A stretch of DNA of 64,000 bases from Leptolinea sp964420995 (GTDB taxonomy: Bacteria; Chloroflexota; Anaerolineae; Anaerolineales; Anaerolineaceae): NCBI GenBank assembly GCA_964420995.1, contig CAYQUX010000006.1, positions 62,001 through 126,000 on the forward strand, in the 5' to 3' direction. The position numbers were made by a program, and so were the translations under genes. The notes beneath the pieces are model-generated. The model was not told the DNA's origin. It saw only the letters and a list, made by a program, of their open reading frames with translations, and searched no databases. Within the stretch, counting starts at the first letter, position 1. Every line of letters starts with the position of its first letter. Of this stretch, positions 36,503-45,165 are shown in pieces.

Positions 36503-37507
36503 TTATCCCTTTGAAGAACCCTGTGAAATCGATTTTAACGACTCCTCCATTACAACATCCAGATCATCATGGGGGATGTTCAGATCAGCCAGCAGGTTAT
36601 TAATGGTATTACGGTGGACGCGTTCCCAGGCTGCCGGGCTGGCATTGGAATTGTGCGCGGAAAGCAGCACATTGTCAAAGGTCAGCAATGGGGAATCCTT
36701 GGGTAATGGTTCGACTTCAAATACATCAAAACCGGCGCCACCCAGCAGTCCGGATTTTAATCCTTCCACCAGTGCGGCTTCTTCCACCAGAGGCCCGCGT
36801 GCCGTGTTGATCAACACGGCCCCGGGTTTTATCCATTCCATGCTCTGGTGATTAATGATGTGCAGGCTGGTGGGGTTCAGGTCGCAATTCAGGGAAATGA
36901 AATCCGACCTGCTCAGCAAATCTTCGAGGGAGGTCATCTCAACGCCATTTTCAAGAATGAAATCAGGCGCGATGGGAACAATATCATTCCCCAGAATCTT
37001 CATGCCAAACACGCGAGCCCGGCGAATGACCGCTTTGCCAATGTTGCCAACACCGACGACTCCCAGAGTGCATTCACTGAGCGACCTGCCAAGATATTTT
37101 GACCAAAGGCCTTTCTTGACATCCCGGTTCATCCAGGGAATACCGCGGGCAAAGCTGAGCATTAACCCCAGCACAGTGTCAGAAACCGGCAGGGTAAAGG
37201 CGTTGGTCGTGTTACGAACAGTGATTCCCACCTTTTCGCCATAGGCTTTATCAATGGAATCAATGCCGGTTCCCCACTTGGATATGACCTTCAGACGCGG
37301 CAGGCAGGCATCCATTACCCGTGGCGTAAAGCGATCATCACCGCAGATCACCCCGTCAAACTGTCCGGCATACCGCAGAATTTCTTCCTCTGATAAGCGT
37401 TCATTGACATCGGCAACTATGGTTTCACAGCCGAAATGCTGAATGATCCCGGTAAAACGGGAAATGGACGGCATCATATATGGAGCAGAGATCAAAATTG
37501 TTGTCAT
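36503..37507 (-). CDS. D-2-hydroxyacid dehydrogenase (phosphoglycerate dehydrogenase-like)
   Basis: This 334-residue enzyme has the Rossmann loop GVVGVGNIGKAVIRRA, and Arg in INTARGP, Glu in FEVEPLP and His in LLSAHNSN form the catalytic set. It lacks the C-terminal ACT region of full SerA. Placed between an SDR gene and a cytidylyltransferase in the sugar locus, it may act on a sugar acid and not on 3-phosphoglycerate. That role is inferred from context only. Confidence 0.85.
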   Translation of the reverse strand: MTTILISAPYMMPSISRFTGIIQHFGCETIVADVNERLSEEEILRYAGQFDGVICGDDRFTPRVMDACLPRLKVISKWGTGIDSIDKAYGEKVGITVRNTTNAFTLPVSDTVLGLMLSFARGIPWMNRDVKKGLWSKYLGRSLSECTLGVVGVGNIGKAVIRRARVFGMKILGNDIVPIAPDFILENGVEMTSLEDLLSRSDFISLNCDLNPTSLHIINHQSMEWIKPGAVLINTARGPLVEEAALVEGLKSGLLGGAGFDVFEVEPLPKDSPLLTFDNVLLSAHNSNASPAAWERVHRNTINNLLADLNIPHDDLDVVMEESLKSISQGSSKG

Positions 37508-37584
37508 GGCATAATCCGATTGAAATTATACCTTTATGGAGAAAAAATCCATTAAGGCGGGTTGGTTGAAATGGTATAAATGGT

Positions 37585-38253
37585 TCAGCGTGCCTGCATC
37601 ATCAGGTCTGCGATACGGAAATCCATTTCGTCATCAATATCCCAGGCTTCCTCTGGATTGAGCAGAAACATGTGCGGCCGGTCGCCGATGCGTGTGCGCC
37701 GTTTTTCGATCGTATCCCGGGAGAAAATGTAGATACAGGAATTCTCTTCATATACCGGGGGAAGGTCCTGGGTTTGCAAGAGAATATTTGGATTGTGGTT
37801 AAGCGGCCGTGCCAAAGCATCATACAACCGGCGCTGAACCCGTGTGACAGAAAAAAGACTGTCATACACCGGATAATTCGCCTGCATAAATTTCACTGCC
37901 GAGCGCACAGACGCGGACGTCAACAGAGGATTCGTGCTGTGAGTTTGCAGATAAAGGTCAGCCGGATAGCGTGAAGTATCATACAGAAGGACTTCATTCA
38001 TCGGAATATCATCCGCGCGCAGGTGTTCCGGCCGTTCAAGGACATCCACGGAAGGGAATTTTTGAGCTACTCCCTCGCGGATATCCGGGCTGTCCGTATC
38101 GATCACAACCTTTGAAATCTCCTTGACCTCCAGAAGAGTTTCAAGGATATGATGGAACAGCGGTTTTCCAGCCAGTATTCGATAATTCTTTCCGGGAACC
38201 CTTTGTGAATGGTGCCGCATAGGCACCAGGGCTACGATATTCTCAAGACTCAT
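37585..38253 (-). CDS. CMP-sialic-acid-type cytidylyltransferase
   Basis: This 222-residue NeuA/KdsB-like enzyme would activate a 2-keto-3-deoxy sugar acid as its CMP form. It has VPMRHHSQRVPGKNYRI, the CTP-binding loop, LQTHSTNPLL and a late EAWDIDDEMDFR. MRHHS replaces the usual ARGGS, so it is an atypical branch. It follows the GT2 gene by ATGA and precedes the dehydrogenase by 77 bases, the largest gap in this part of the operon. There is no NeuB directly beside it; the nearest is at 43049. Confidence 0.85.
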   Translation of the reverse strand: MSLENIVALVPMRHHSQRVPGKNYRILAGKPLFHHILETLLEVKEISKVVIDTDSPDIREGVAQKFPSVDVLERPEHLRADDIPMNEVLLYDTSRYPADLYLQTHSTNPLLTSASVRSAVKFMQANYPVYDSLFSVTRVQRRLYDALARPLNHNPNILLQTQDLPPVYEENSCIYIFSRDTIEKRRTRIGDRPHMFLLNPEEAWDIDDEMDFRIADLMMQAR

Positions 38254-39580
38254 TCTGACCTCCCCCGGGGATTGGCACCGGTAGATTCGGAATAAAAAAT
38301 GGGTTCTACATCGCGTATTTTACCTGCCAATGGCGTAATGGTGCCTTTGGGATAATAGAATGTCTGTTTTAACTTCCAGGTCATCTGGTTGGAAGATTGC
38401 CTGTATCCCAGGTAGGTTCCGTGGAACTGCGCCCAGCGGAATCGCAGGATCTCATAAACCCGTTTCCATATTTCCGCTCGCCCGCCCCCCGGGCCTGCCA
38501 ACGGTTCGTTCCCCGAGCCTGTCGAGGGGGAGCCTGCCCCTACTCCGCCCCCCGAGCCTGTCGAGGGGGAGCCTGTCGAGGGGGCACCTGTCGAGGGGGA
38601 GCCTACCCCTACTTCGCTCCCCGAGCCTGTCGANNNNNNNNNNNNNNNNNNNNNNNNNNNNNNNNNNNNNNNNNNNNNNNNNNNNNNNNNNNNNNNNNNN
38701 NNNNNNNNNNNNNNNNNNNNNNNNNNNNNNNNNAGGGGGCACCTGTCGAGGGGGAGCCTACCCCTACTTCGCTCCCCGAGCCTGTCGAGGGGGAGCTTTT
38801 CAAGGGGGCACCTGTCGAGGGGGAAAACACCGGATTCCCGATCTGTCCCAGGTCATGAAAAGCATTGACAAAGAACAACCGGATCAAATCCCAAAAACTG
38901 AATTTTTCCTGCGGATAAATACGCTTGAAAGCCATGCCCTCACGGCGGTAACGGTTGAATACCCCAGGCCAGGTCTCATTATGGACGTGAATGATTTCCG
39001 CCTCGCAGACATAAGCGATTTGATAGCCTTGTTTTTGTGCCCAGTTGGCCCAGGCAAGATCTTCCAGCGCGGGGATGTTTTCATCATAAGGATGCTTCTC
39101 CCACAACTCCCTTCGAATGGCCGCGTTGGCATTGTTGCAGAAAGGATGGTCCTGACGCTTTATGGAATGGTCAGGGAACCATTGCTGGAAAATCATATGT
39201 TCGGAGAATTTCGTGGTTTCCATGCCACGCTGCTTTCCATACGTTACGGCCACCTGCGGTTTCTCAAACGGGTGAATCAGTTTTGCCAGCCAATCCGGAT
39301 ATACCGGATAAACATGCGCGCTGGCAAACACGACAAGATCAGCATCGCAGCGGGCAATCCCCTGGTTCAGGGAATAACCAAAGGAGAAATCCTCAGGTTT
39401 GATGTGCACCACTTCCACCGGAAATTGACCGGCAATTTCCACTGTGGAATCGGTTGAACCGGAATCGACCAGGATAACCTGCACATCACGAACCGTTTGC
39501 TGGAATATTCCAGTCAGCAAACGGCCGATGTGTTTTTCTTCATTATAGGCACGGATGACGATCGAACAGGTCGGTTTCAT
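38250..39580 (-). CDS. GT2 family glycosyltransferase with in-frame repeat insertion, spanning an assembly gap
   Basis: The N-terminal half (39580 to about 38830) is a GT2 enzyme: SIVIRAYNEEKHIGRL, VDSGSTDSTVEI, and a later NNANAAIRRELWEKHP and LEDLAWANWAQKQGY. The end (38250 to about 38490), with WKRVYEILRFRWAQFHGTY, looks like the usual helical tail of such enzymes. Between them a Ser/Pro/Thr/Gly-rich repeat of STGSGSEVGVGSPSTG type runs in phase on both sides of the 100-N gap, so I read one gene. The real length depends on the repeat count, and the frame across N is assumed. Overlaps by ATGA at both ends support this. Confidence 0.7.
38511..38633. repeat. Tandem repeat array, left part
   Basis: The core CCCCGAGCCTGTCGAG recurs at 38511, 38550 and 38619, with GGGGGAGCCTGTCGAG and GGGGCACCTGTCGAG variants between. 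The period is uneven (39 and 69 bases), and it runs into the assembly gap. It reads in frame as Ser/Thr/Pro/Gly codons of the GT2 gene. Confidence 0.88.
38634..38733. other. Assembly gap (100 N)
   Basis: A run of exactly 100 N, typical of a scaffolding placeholder, lies inside the repeat array. The true number of repeat units is unknown. Confidence 0.98.
38734..38826. repeat. Tandem repeat array, right part
   Basis: The same core occurs at 38774, with GGGGCACCTGTCGAG variants at 38738 and near 38806. The unit is continuous with the left part except for the gap. Confidence 0.85.
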
Positions 39581-41193
39581 TCCGGCAGGAGAAAATCTCC
39601 CTTCTCCAGGATACCCCGTAATATTGTATCCATAGTTGGAGAGTTTTCACGGCGCAGCGCTTCAATTTCAAACGGACGCAGGTTAACATAACCCTTCCAG
39701 AAACGATCTTCCACCAGGAAAGCATCAAATGGCAAAGACGATCGAAAAATCTGGTAATACAGAAAACGCCGCGCGTTTCGCTGGTGTTCGGCAGGAGCCT
39801 TGACACTGCGTGCGGTCAGGAACTCTTCCGCCTTTTTCACATAGTCGTCTGCCGATGCGGGAAAGAACACAGAATCAACCTGGGTGAATCGGGCTTTTCC
39901 GCCGCACAACACGGGCATACCCATGATGCTGGCTTCCAATCCAATGGTCGAATTATAGAAAAGAATGAATTTCGAGCGGCGAATCAGGTCATACGAGCTG
40001 AATGGTTCGGTGGAATCAACAAACACTACATTGGGAAGCCGGTCGCAGCCGCTGGTTCGCACCCAATCCGCCACAGTTTCACGGCTCTCCTTCCCCGGTC
40101 GCTTTTCATCCGGGTGGGCGCGAATGACAAACAGCGTTTCTGTGTGCGCCTGCATGAGGGGCAGCAAGGCGTCCAACCAAGCGAACATATCGCTGAACAG
40201 GGTATTGGCGTGTCCCTGGCTGGTATCAAAGATCACATTGGTGAAGATGGGGACAATCTGCTTGAACGCGGAGGAACGATGCAGGAATTCCTCATCCAGT
40301 CCTTTGATTTCCGGCCAGAATCGAATGCCGGCCATACTGAAATCACCCTGAAAGCGTTTGGACAGGTATGCGTCCAACCGGGTATTCTGAGCTGCCGAAA
40401 GATCAAAATCTTCCGGGATATCAATCGGATAGGCGGTTGCTTCACCCGGGGTGAAATATGCCGTGAAAGGCATCAAACCAACTTCGTGTGAGATCACACG
40501 GATGCCCCTTCTACGGGCAGCCCACGCGGCTGAAGCTTCAGGGTAAAACTGACCATTAAATACGACTACAGTAGATGGATTAAGATCATCCAGCAATTTA
40601 CTGAACTGTGTCACCACTCGATACGCTGAGATTATGTATTCCCTCAACAGGTAGCGCGTTCTTGCGTCATCTTCCAGCCTGTTTTGGCGAAGGATCCATC
40701 GCAAAGCAGGCAGTACCAATTCAGCCAGGGGAATCCCCTCATAACAAAAATCCATCAGGTCTTGCAGGGAAGATTTTTCAAGAATATTTTTCAGAACCGG
40801 GTTTTCCACGGGTTCCAAAGGAACAACCTTTGCGCCGGTGGTGTTTACAGCGGTCTGTCGTTTGCAAGCCGCGCAGGGGGGGCGTTTTTCTGGTTTTTCT
40901 CTATCCGTACCCAGTACACAGAGCGATAAACCCTCATGGCACACGAAGTGGATTACTGGAACACCGGCCAATTGCAGAGCCCAACCGGTTAGCAGTTCGT
41001 AGGCGGCATTCAGACTCAACCCGCTCAAGCGGGTGGACGCGTTGAAAAGAATGACCGGTCTGGCCTCCGGATTTATGGAAGAATGTTCTGCCACTGTTTT
41101 TCCCAGCAGGCGCACGCGCGAATCCAGCCGGCGTCGGGCAAGCACCCGCTGCAAGCGTTCCCTGTTGCGTGTAATGGAGAGGTCCAATTTCAT
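39577..41193 (-). CDS. Capsule-type polysaccharide biosynthesis protein (putative GT-B)
   Basis: This protein of about 538 residues contains FVIRAHPDEKRPGK and RRSKFILFYNSTIGLEASIMG, patterns found in capsule polysaccharide transferases and Kdo or CDP-glycerol transferases with a GT-B fold. An N-terminal CHEGLSLCVLG and PPCAACKRQ may form a zinc site, which is unusual. The start at 41193 (MKLDLSITRNRERL) follows the upstream stop by four bases; a start at 41256 would give a 59-base overlap. Its donor and acceptor are unknown. It overlaps the GT2 gene by ATGA. Confidence 0.7.
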   Translation of the reverse strand: MKLDLSITRNRERLQRVLARRRLDSRVRLLGKTVAEHSSINPEARPVILFNASTRLSGLSLNAAYELLTGWALQLAGVPVIHFVCHEGLSLCVLGTDREKPEKRPPCAACKRQTAVNTTGAKVVPLEPVENPVLKNILEKSSLQDLMDFCYEGIPLAELVLPALRWILRQNRLEDDARTRYLLREYIISAYRVVTQFSKLLDDLNPSTVVVFNGQFYPEASAAWAARRRGIRVISHEVGLMPFTAYFTPGEATAYPIDIPEDFDLSAAQNTRLDAYLSKRFQGDFSMAGIRFWPEIKGLDEEFLHRSSAFKQIVPIFTNVIFDTSQGHANTLFSDMFAWLDALLPLMQAHTETLFVIRAHPDEKRPGKESRETVADWVRTSGCDRLPNVVFVDSTEPFSSYDLIRRSKFILFYNSTIGLEASIMGMPVLCGGKARFTQVDSVFFPASADDYVKKAEEFLTARSVKAPAEHQRNARRFLYYQIFRSSLPFDAFLVEDRFWKGYVNLRPFEIEALRRENSPTMDTILRGILEKGDFLLPE

Positions 41194-41197
41194 GCGG

Positions 41198-42790
41198 TCA
41201 TTTCTCAGGCGCCGGGTTGCCGCTCGAACAGGTAAAAGGAGTGATCTTAAACTCATAGGGGGTCAACCCATGAGAAAAATAGCTAATGTCATCCTGCAAA
41301 GGATATGATTCACCAAAATATCGGTTGAATACCAACCGGAAAGTGTTAACCGGTGTAATGGTGGGATACACATCTGCCCCGCCGCCGTTCGGCAGATAAT
41401 AGGCGTTAAATATCTGCATGCGGTGCTCTTCATCCCAGCCATGGTCGCCCTGTAAAATAATCACCGGGGGTACCTTCGAGTTCGCAATAAGCGATTTGAC
41501 GATCGGAATCACCCGGGAATTGACATATGAGATGGCGTCCAGATAACCTGGCATGACCGCGCCATTGGAGATATAGCGCCCATCCGGGCTGAACACAAAC
41601 GGAGCGTGCGGCGCGAGGATATGAGCATACACGAATTTCTTCCCAGGCAGGTTGGGAACCTGTTCGAGTTGGTCCAGCGCGAAGATAACCTGGTCGTGGT
41701 GTTTTTCTTCGGGTGTGCGAATGTTCTCAACAATTTTCTGGGTAAATTTTGATTTGAGTTCATCCGCCGCCCGCAGAACGGAGGTTCGCAGGTACATCAT
41801 CTCGAACTCCGATACATCTCTACCCTGTTTGACCTTTTCCAGAGGATTGTCATTTGCCACAATGTACACATCCGCATCAGTAACTTCGTTCCAGAAATAT
41901 CCGGTTTCAAAAGCCACCATTTTATAACCAAATTCAGCCAGATAATTGCGAACAGGACTGTGTTTGATGTAATCATGGTAGACCGGCATGTCCAGACTCT
42001 GGTCACCCTGTTTGATCAACGGGCTGAAATTCTGTACATAATCCATATGCAGCGCGGATGATATGGACAATGCCGTGCGGGCATAATTGCTTTGCGCGCA
42101 ATCCGGAATGACAAACCCCAGGTCGCGCAACTCAGACAAAAAAACAGAGTTATCGTAGTTGTAAAGTTCCTTCAGGATATCATCCCGGCTGTAACCGTCC
42201 AGAATGATGTAATACACATCAGGGAGAGTATCCGGATCAAGGCTTTTCCCGGATCCAGTCGTGATGGCAGCCGATTTGGCGCTGCCTCCGCCGGCCGCCA
42301 CCCGCGCCGCCCTGAATTCAAACTCACCGATTTGATACATCGGAAAGATCAGCAATATAATGGAAACCGTGTTCAGCAGACGGTTAAAGTTGACTGCCTT
42401 GCGAGCTTTCTTAAAAATCAACCAGCTTCCAGCCAGGAAGAGCAGAATCCAGAGTACTCCCAGATAGCGGTGCCGGCCCACATCCAACCCGCCGATCACC
42501 TTCCCTTCAATCAGGGCATACACATGTCCATAGGTGAAGAACATGAGGAAAAAGAAAGAGGAGAAAACAGCGGCAAGATTCCTGTTTCGAAAGCAAAGAA
42601 AGCTGACTAGATACACCAGCATGACGAAGACCAGGCTGACCAGAAAAGATCGCACGGCCGCTTCCGGCCGGATCTGACTGATATTGGCCGCCAGTAACGC
42701 CAGAATGGGATAGAGCCCGATCAGTATGGGATGGAAATACCACGGTTGACCGTTATTTCTCCGTGGTTTAACAGATTTTTGTGTTGTCAT
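41198..42790 (-). CDS. Membrane-anchored sulfatase/alkaline-phosphatase superfamily protein
   Basis: This 530-residue protein begins with about five membrane helices. The extracytoplasmic domain has DVYYIILDGYSRDD, an Asp-led metal strand, NYARTALSISSALH with a threonine that may be the nucleophile as in phosphoethanolamine or lipoteichoic-acid transferases, and ILQGDHGWDEE with metal Asp and His. It probably adds or removes a phosphate- or sulfate-linked group on a surface glycan or lipid. It precedes a tiny YLDPSSGS protein, often its partner in related genomes. Confidence 0.78.
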   Translation of the reverse strand: MTTQKSVKPRRNNGQPWYFHPILIGLYPILALLAANISQIRPEAAVRSFLVSLVFVMLVYLVSFLCFRNRNLAAVFSSFFFLMFFTYGHVYALIEGKVIGGLDVGRHRYLGVLWILLFLAGSWLIFKKARKAVNFNRLLNTVSIILLIFPMYQIGEFEFRAARVAAGGGSAKSAAITTGSGKSLDPDTLPDVYYIILDGYSRDDILKELYNYDNSVFLSELRDLGFVIPDCAQSNYARTALSISSALHMDYVQNFSPLIKQGDQSLDMPVYHDYIKHSPVRNYLAEFGYKMVAFETGYFWNEVTDADVYIVANDNPLEKVKQGRDVSEFEMMYLRTSVLRAADELKSKFTQKIVENIRTPEEKHHDQVIFALDQLEQVPNLPGKKFVYAHILAPHAPFVFSPDGRYISNGAVMPGYLDAISYVNSRVIPIVKSLIANSKVPPVIILQGDHGWDEEHRMQIFNAYYLPNGGGADVYPTITPVNTFRLVFNRYFGESYPLQDDISYFSHGLTPYEFKITPFTCSSGNPAPEK

Positions 42791-42804
42791 TCAACCAGAT
42801 GCCG

Positions 42805-43020
42805 CTAGTCGGATTCTTCGTCAGAATCCTCTTCGTCAGAATTTTCCACCGGGGTTCTGGTGATAAAAGCCTTGATCTTTTTCCAGTAGGCTTTTACGGC
42901 AAATCCCCCGCCCAGTAACGCGGCGAGAACCACCTGCAGGATAAAACTGCCCGAACTGGGGTCGAGATACAGGGCCGGTCTGCCCAGAATGGTGCTAAAG
43001 CTGTGAATTCCGTGGATCAT
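42805..43020 (-). CDS. Small single-helix membrane protein (YLDPxSGS type)
   Basis: This 71-residue protein has ALYLDPSSGSFILQVVLAALLGG (quoted as YLDPSSGSFILQ and VVLAALLGG), one helix, a basic KAYWKKIK and an acidic tail DEEDSDEESD. YLDP[GS]SGS is a conserved pattern in small proteins next to surface-glycan genes. The function is unknown; it may stabilise the sulfatase-like neighbour. GAGAG lies about six bases before the ATG. Confidence 0.7.
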   Translation of the reverse strand: MIHGIHSFSTILGRPALYLDPSSGSFILQVVLAALLGGGFAVKAYWKKIKAFITRTPVENSDEEDSDEESD

Positions 43021-43048
43021 GTGTTTCTCTCACTTATCTTCAACCGGG

Positions 43049-43924
43049 TTAATTCTGAACCCGGCGAAGTTTCTTTAAGGATGGAAGTTCGCTGTCGTAA
43101 ACTTTCTTGACACCGTCGCCCAACGATTGTTCGGCAACGCGGATATATTTTACCAATCTTTCAAAACCGCTGGGTTCAACGGAAGCCGCCTGATCACCGC
43201 CCCACATGGCACGATCCAGCGTGATATGGCGTTCGACCATGCAGGCGCCCATTCCGGCAGCCAGAACGGAGGGAATTAACCCTACCTCATGTCCGGAATA
43301 TCCGATGGGACAGGGAAATTCTTTGCGCAGCGTATCAATCATGCGCAGGTTCAATTCTTCCGGTTCACAGGGGTAGGTGCTGGTGGCGTGCGTGATGATA
43401 AGCTTCTCCAACCCGATCACATTGACAGCCGTGTGGATCTGCTCCATGGTAGACATTCCTGTGGAGAGAATGGCCGCGCGGCCGGTGGAACGGATTTTTT
43501 TGAGCAGACCGGAATCCGTCAATGACGCCGACGGGATCTTGTAGCAGATGGGGTTGAAGGCTTCCAGGAAATCCACCGCAGTCTCATCCCAGACGGATGC
43601 AAACCAATCGATCCCAACCTGTTGGCAATAGTGATCGATTTCTTTATATTCCTTCTCGCCAAACTCCACCTTGTATCGATAGTCAAGGTATGTAATATAA
43701 CCCCAGGGCGTTTCCCGCATCTGGTTCTTCTGATTATCCGGCACGCAAATTTCAGGGGTGCGTTTCTGGAACTTGACGGCGTCCACACCGGCATGTTTGG
43801 CCGCGTCAATCATCTTCTTCGCGTTTTCCAGATCCCCGTTGTGATTGATCCCAATTTCAGCCACCACATAGGTGGGATGGCCGTCTCCGATCCATTTGTT
43901 TCCAATTTGTAATTCTCTTGTCAT
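43049..43924 (-). CDS. NeuB-family nonulosonate synthase without SAF domain
   Basis: This protein of 291 residues has a TIM barrel of the NeuB type: YVVAEIGINHNGDLENAKKM, AVKFQKRTPE, YKIPSASLTD, STGMST, and GYSGHEVGL with ACMVERHITLDR. Enzymes of this family join phosphoenolpyruvate to a six-carbon sugar. It stops after the barrel, whereas typical NeuB has a C-terminal SAF domain. The start at 43924 has AAGAGG six bases upstream. It lies two bases after the cytidylyltransferase-phosphatase fusion, so the fusion probably processes its product. Confidence 0.87.
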   Translation of the reverse strand: MTRELQIGNKWIGDGHPTYVVAEIGINHNGDLENAKKMIDAAKHAGVDAVKFQKRTPEICVPDNQKNQMRETPWGYITYLDYRYKVEFGEKEYKEIDHYCQQVGIDWFASVWDETAVDFLEAFNPICYKIPSASLTDSGLLKKIRSTGRAAILSTGMSTMEQIHTAVNVIGLEKLIITHATSTYPCEPEELNLRMIDTLRKEFPCPIGYSGHEVGLIPSVLAAGMGACMVERHITLDRAMWGGDQAASVEPSGFERLVKYIRVAEQSLGDGVKKVYDSELPSLKKLRRVQN

Positions 43925-43926
43925 GA

Positions 43927-45165
43927 TCAACCTCTTGATTTTTTTGCCTGTAATATCAGATCACAAATTTCACGAACCGCTCCGCGCCCGCCGAACTGGG
44001 ATAACACCAGGTCAGCCGCCCTTTTCACCTCAGGCAGGGCATCGCCCACGGCAACCGAATACCCGACAAATTGAAAGCAACCCAAGTCATTGGTGTCGTT
44101 GCCTACATAAACCACATTTTCCGCTGGGATTTGCCGTTCATTCAACAAATTCCGCAGGGTAGTAACTTTATCATTAATTCCGTGCATTGCGGGGATTCCC
44201 ATTTTTTTCGCCCGCGCTGCGACAACTTTATTGACTTCCCTGGAGAGGATCATCATCTCCAAACCTGTCTCCGAAAGCAGCCTCACTCCCAGGCTATCGC
44301 TGCGATTTGCCGCCACACGTTCAAAGCCGTTTTCATCCACCCAGACACGGTTGTCGGTGATCACACCGTCAAAGTCAAACACCATCAGGTCGACCTTCTC
44401 AGGCATTTGCCGGCGCGGTCTTCTGGCCGGATCCACATAGGTGAGACCGCCGTGCCAAACCAGCCATTCCGAACGCGCCCAGTCTTTGGGTGTGTCTATA
44501 TCAATGGTGTACTGCGGATCGATCACCATACCGAGGATGTGATCTCCGGTCATGGAATTCTTTTTTAAGATGGTATCCGGTCGGATGGCATCAATGTGGC
44601 CGGTCTGCCAGTAGACGGGCGGCAATACCTGTCGGGGAGCGTTGTATGGCTCGGCAATTCCGGGCACCTGAAGCAAAGGGGAAAGCTGACCACTGGTCTC
44701 ATCACGCCGCCACATTTTGTGCGGATTCTGCCCCGCCGGAACCACACCGCGCACGCAATCCGCGCCGGGGTTTTCCAGAAGCATGGTCACTGCACGGTCA
44801 ACACAATCCACCGGGCGTACCGGTGAGGTAGGGCGCAGCTGGACGATCACGTCCGGTTCATAACCTTCTTTTTCTTTTAACCATTTGAGAGCGTGCTGGT
44901 AGACAGGCAAATCCAACGCGTTGTCTGAAGCCAGGTCAGCCGGACGAAGGAAGGGGGTTTCCGCGCCGCACTCCCTCGCGACCTCGGCGATTTCCTCATC
45001 ATCCGTTGAGAGTATGGTGCGGGTCACAGTCTCTGCATGCAAACCGGCTGCGATGCTGTATGCGATCAACGGATAGCCGGCAAAATCACGAATATTCTTG
45101 CGCGGGATGCCTTTTGACCCGCCGCGCGCTGGAATGATGGCCAAAACTTCCGGCTTTTTTACCAT
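43927..45165 (-). CDS. Fused CMP-nonulosonate cytidylyltransferase and KdsC-like HAD phosphatase
   Basis: This 412-residue protein has an N-terminal cytidylyltransferase (about 5-235) with AIIPARGGSKGIPRKN (10-24), LRPTSPVRP, and a DIDTPKD tail, then a HAD domain (about 258-400) with DFDGVITDN (D264 and D266), LSRE, INDKVTTL and VGNDTNDLGCF. All HAD catalytic positions are present. The order resembles animal CMAS. A phosphatase in the same chain suggests a 9-phosphate intermediate, as in Kdn or Neu5Ac pathways that use a sugar 6-phosphate. The start at 45165 overlaps the SDR stop by seven bases and has GGAGG upstream. Confidence 0.87.
   Translation of the reverse strand: MVKKPEVLAIIPARGGSKGIPRKNIRDFAGYPLIAYSIAAGLHAETVTRTILSTDDEEIAEVARECGAETPFLRPADLASDNALDLPVYQHALKWLKEKEGYEPDVIVQLRPTSPVRPVDCVDRAVTMLLENPGADCVRGVVPAGQNPHKMWRRDETSGQLSPLLQVPGIAEPYNAPRQVLPPVYWQTGHIDAIRPDTILKKNSMTGDHILGMVIDPQYTIDIDTPKDWARSEWLVWHGGLTYVDPARRPRRQMPEKVDLMVFDFDGVITDNRVWVDENGFERVAANRSDSLGVRLLSETGLEMMILSREVNKVVAARAKKMGIPAMHGINDKVTTLRNLLNERQIPAENVVYVGNDTNDLGCFQFVGYSVAVGDALPEVKRAADLVLSQFGGRGAVREICDLILQAKKSRG

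Noticed and set aside
38452..38742. Open frames reading through the N run on both strands (such as 38360-39457 plus and 38452-38742 minus)
   Set aside because: They exist only because N codes for X. The protein content is the repeat read in other frames; the GT2 frame explains the flanks better.
38500..38830. CRISPR array
   Set aside because: The repeat spacing is uneven and adjacent units share sequence. There are no unique spacers, and the units keep the reading frame of a GT2 gene.
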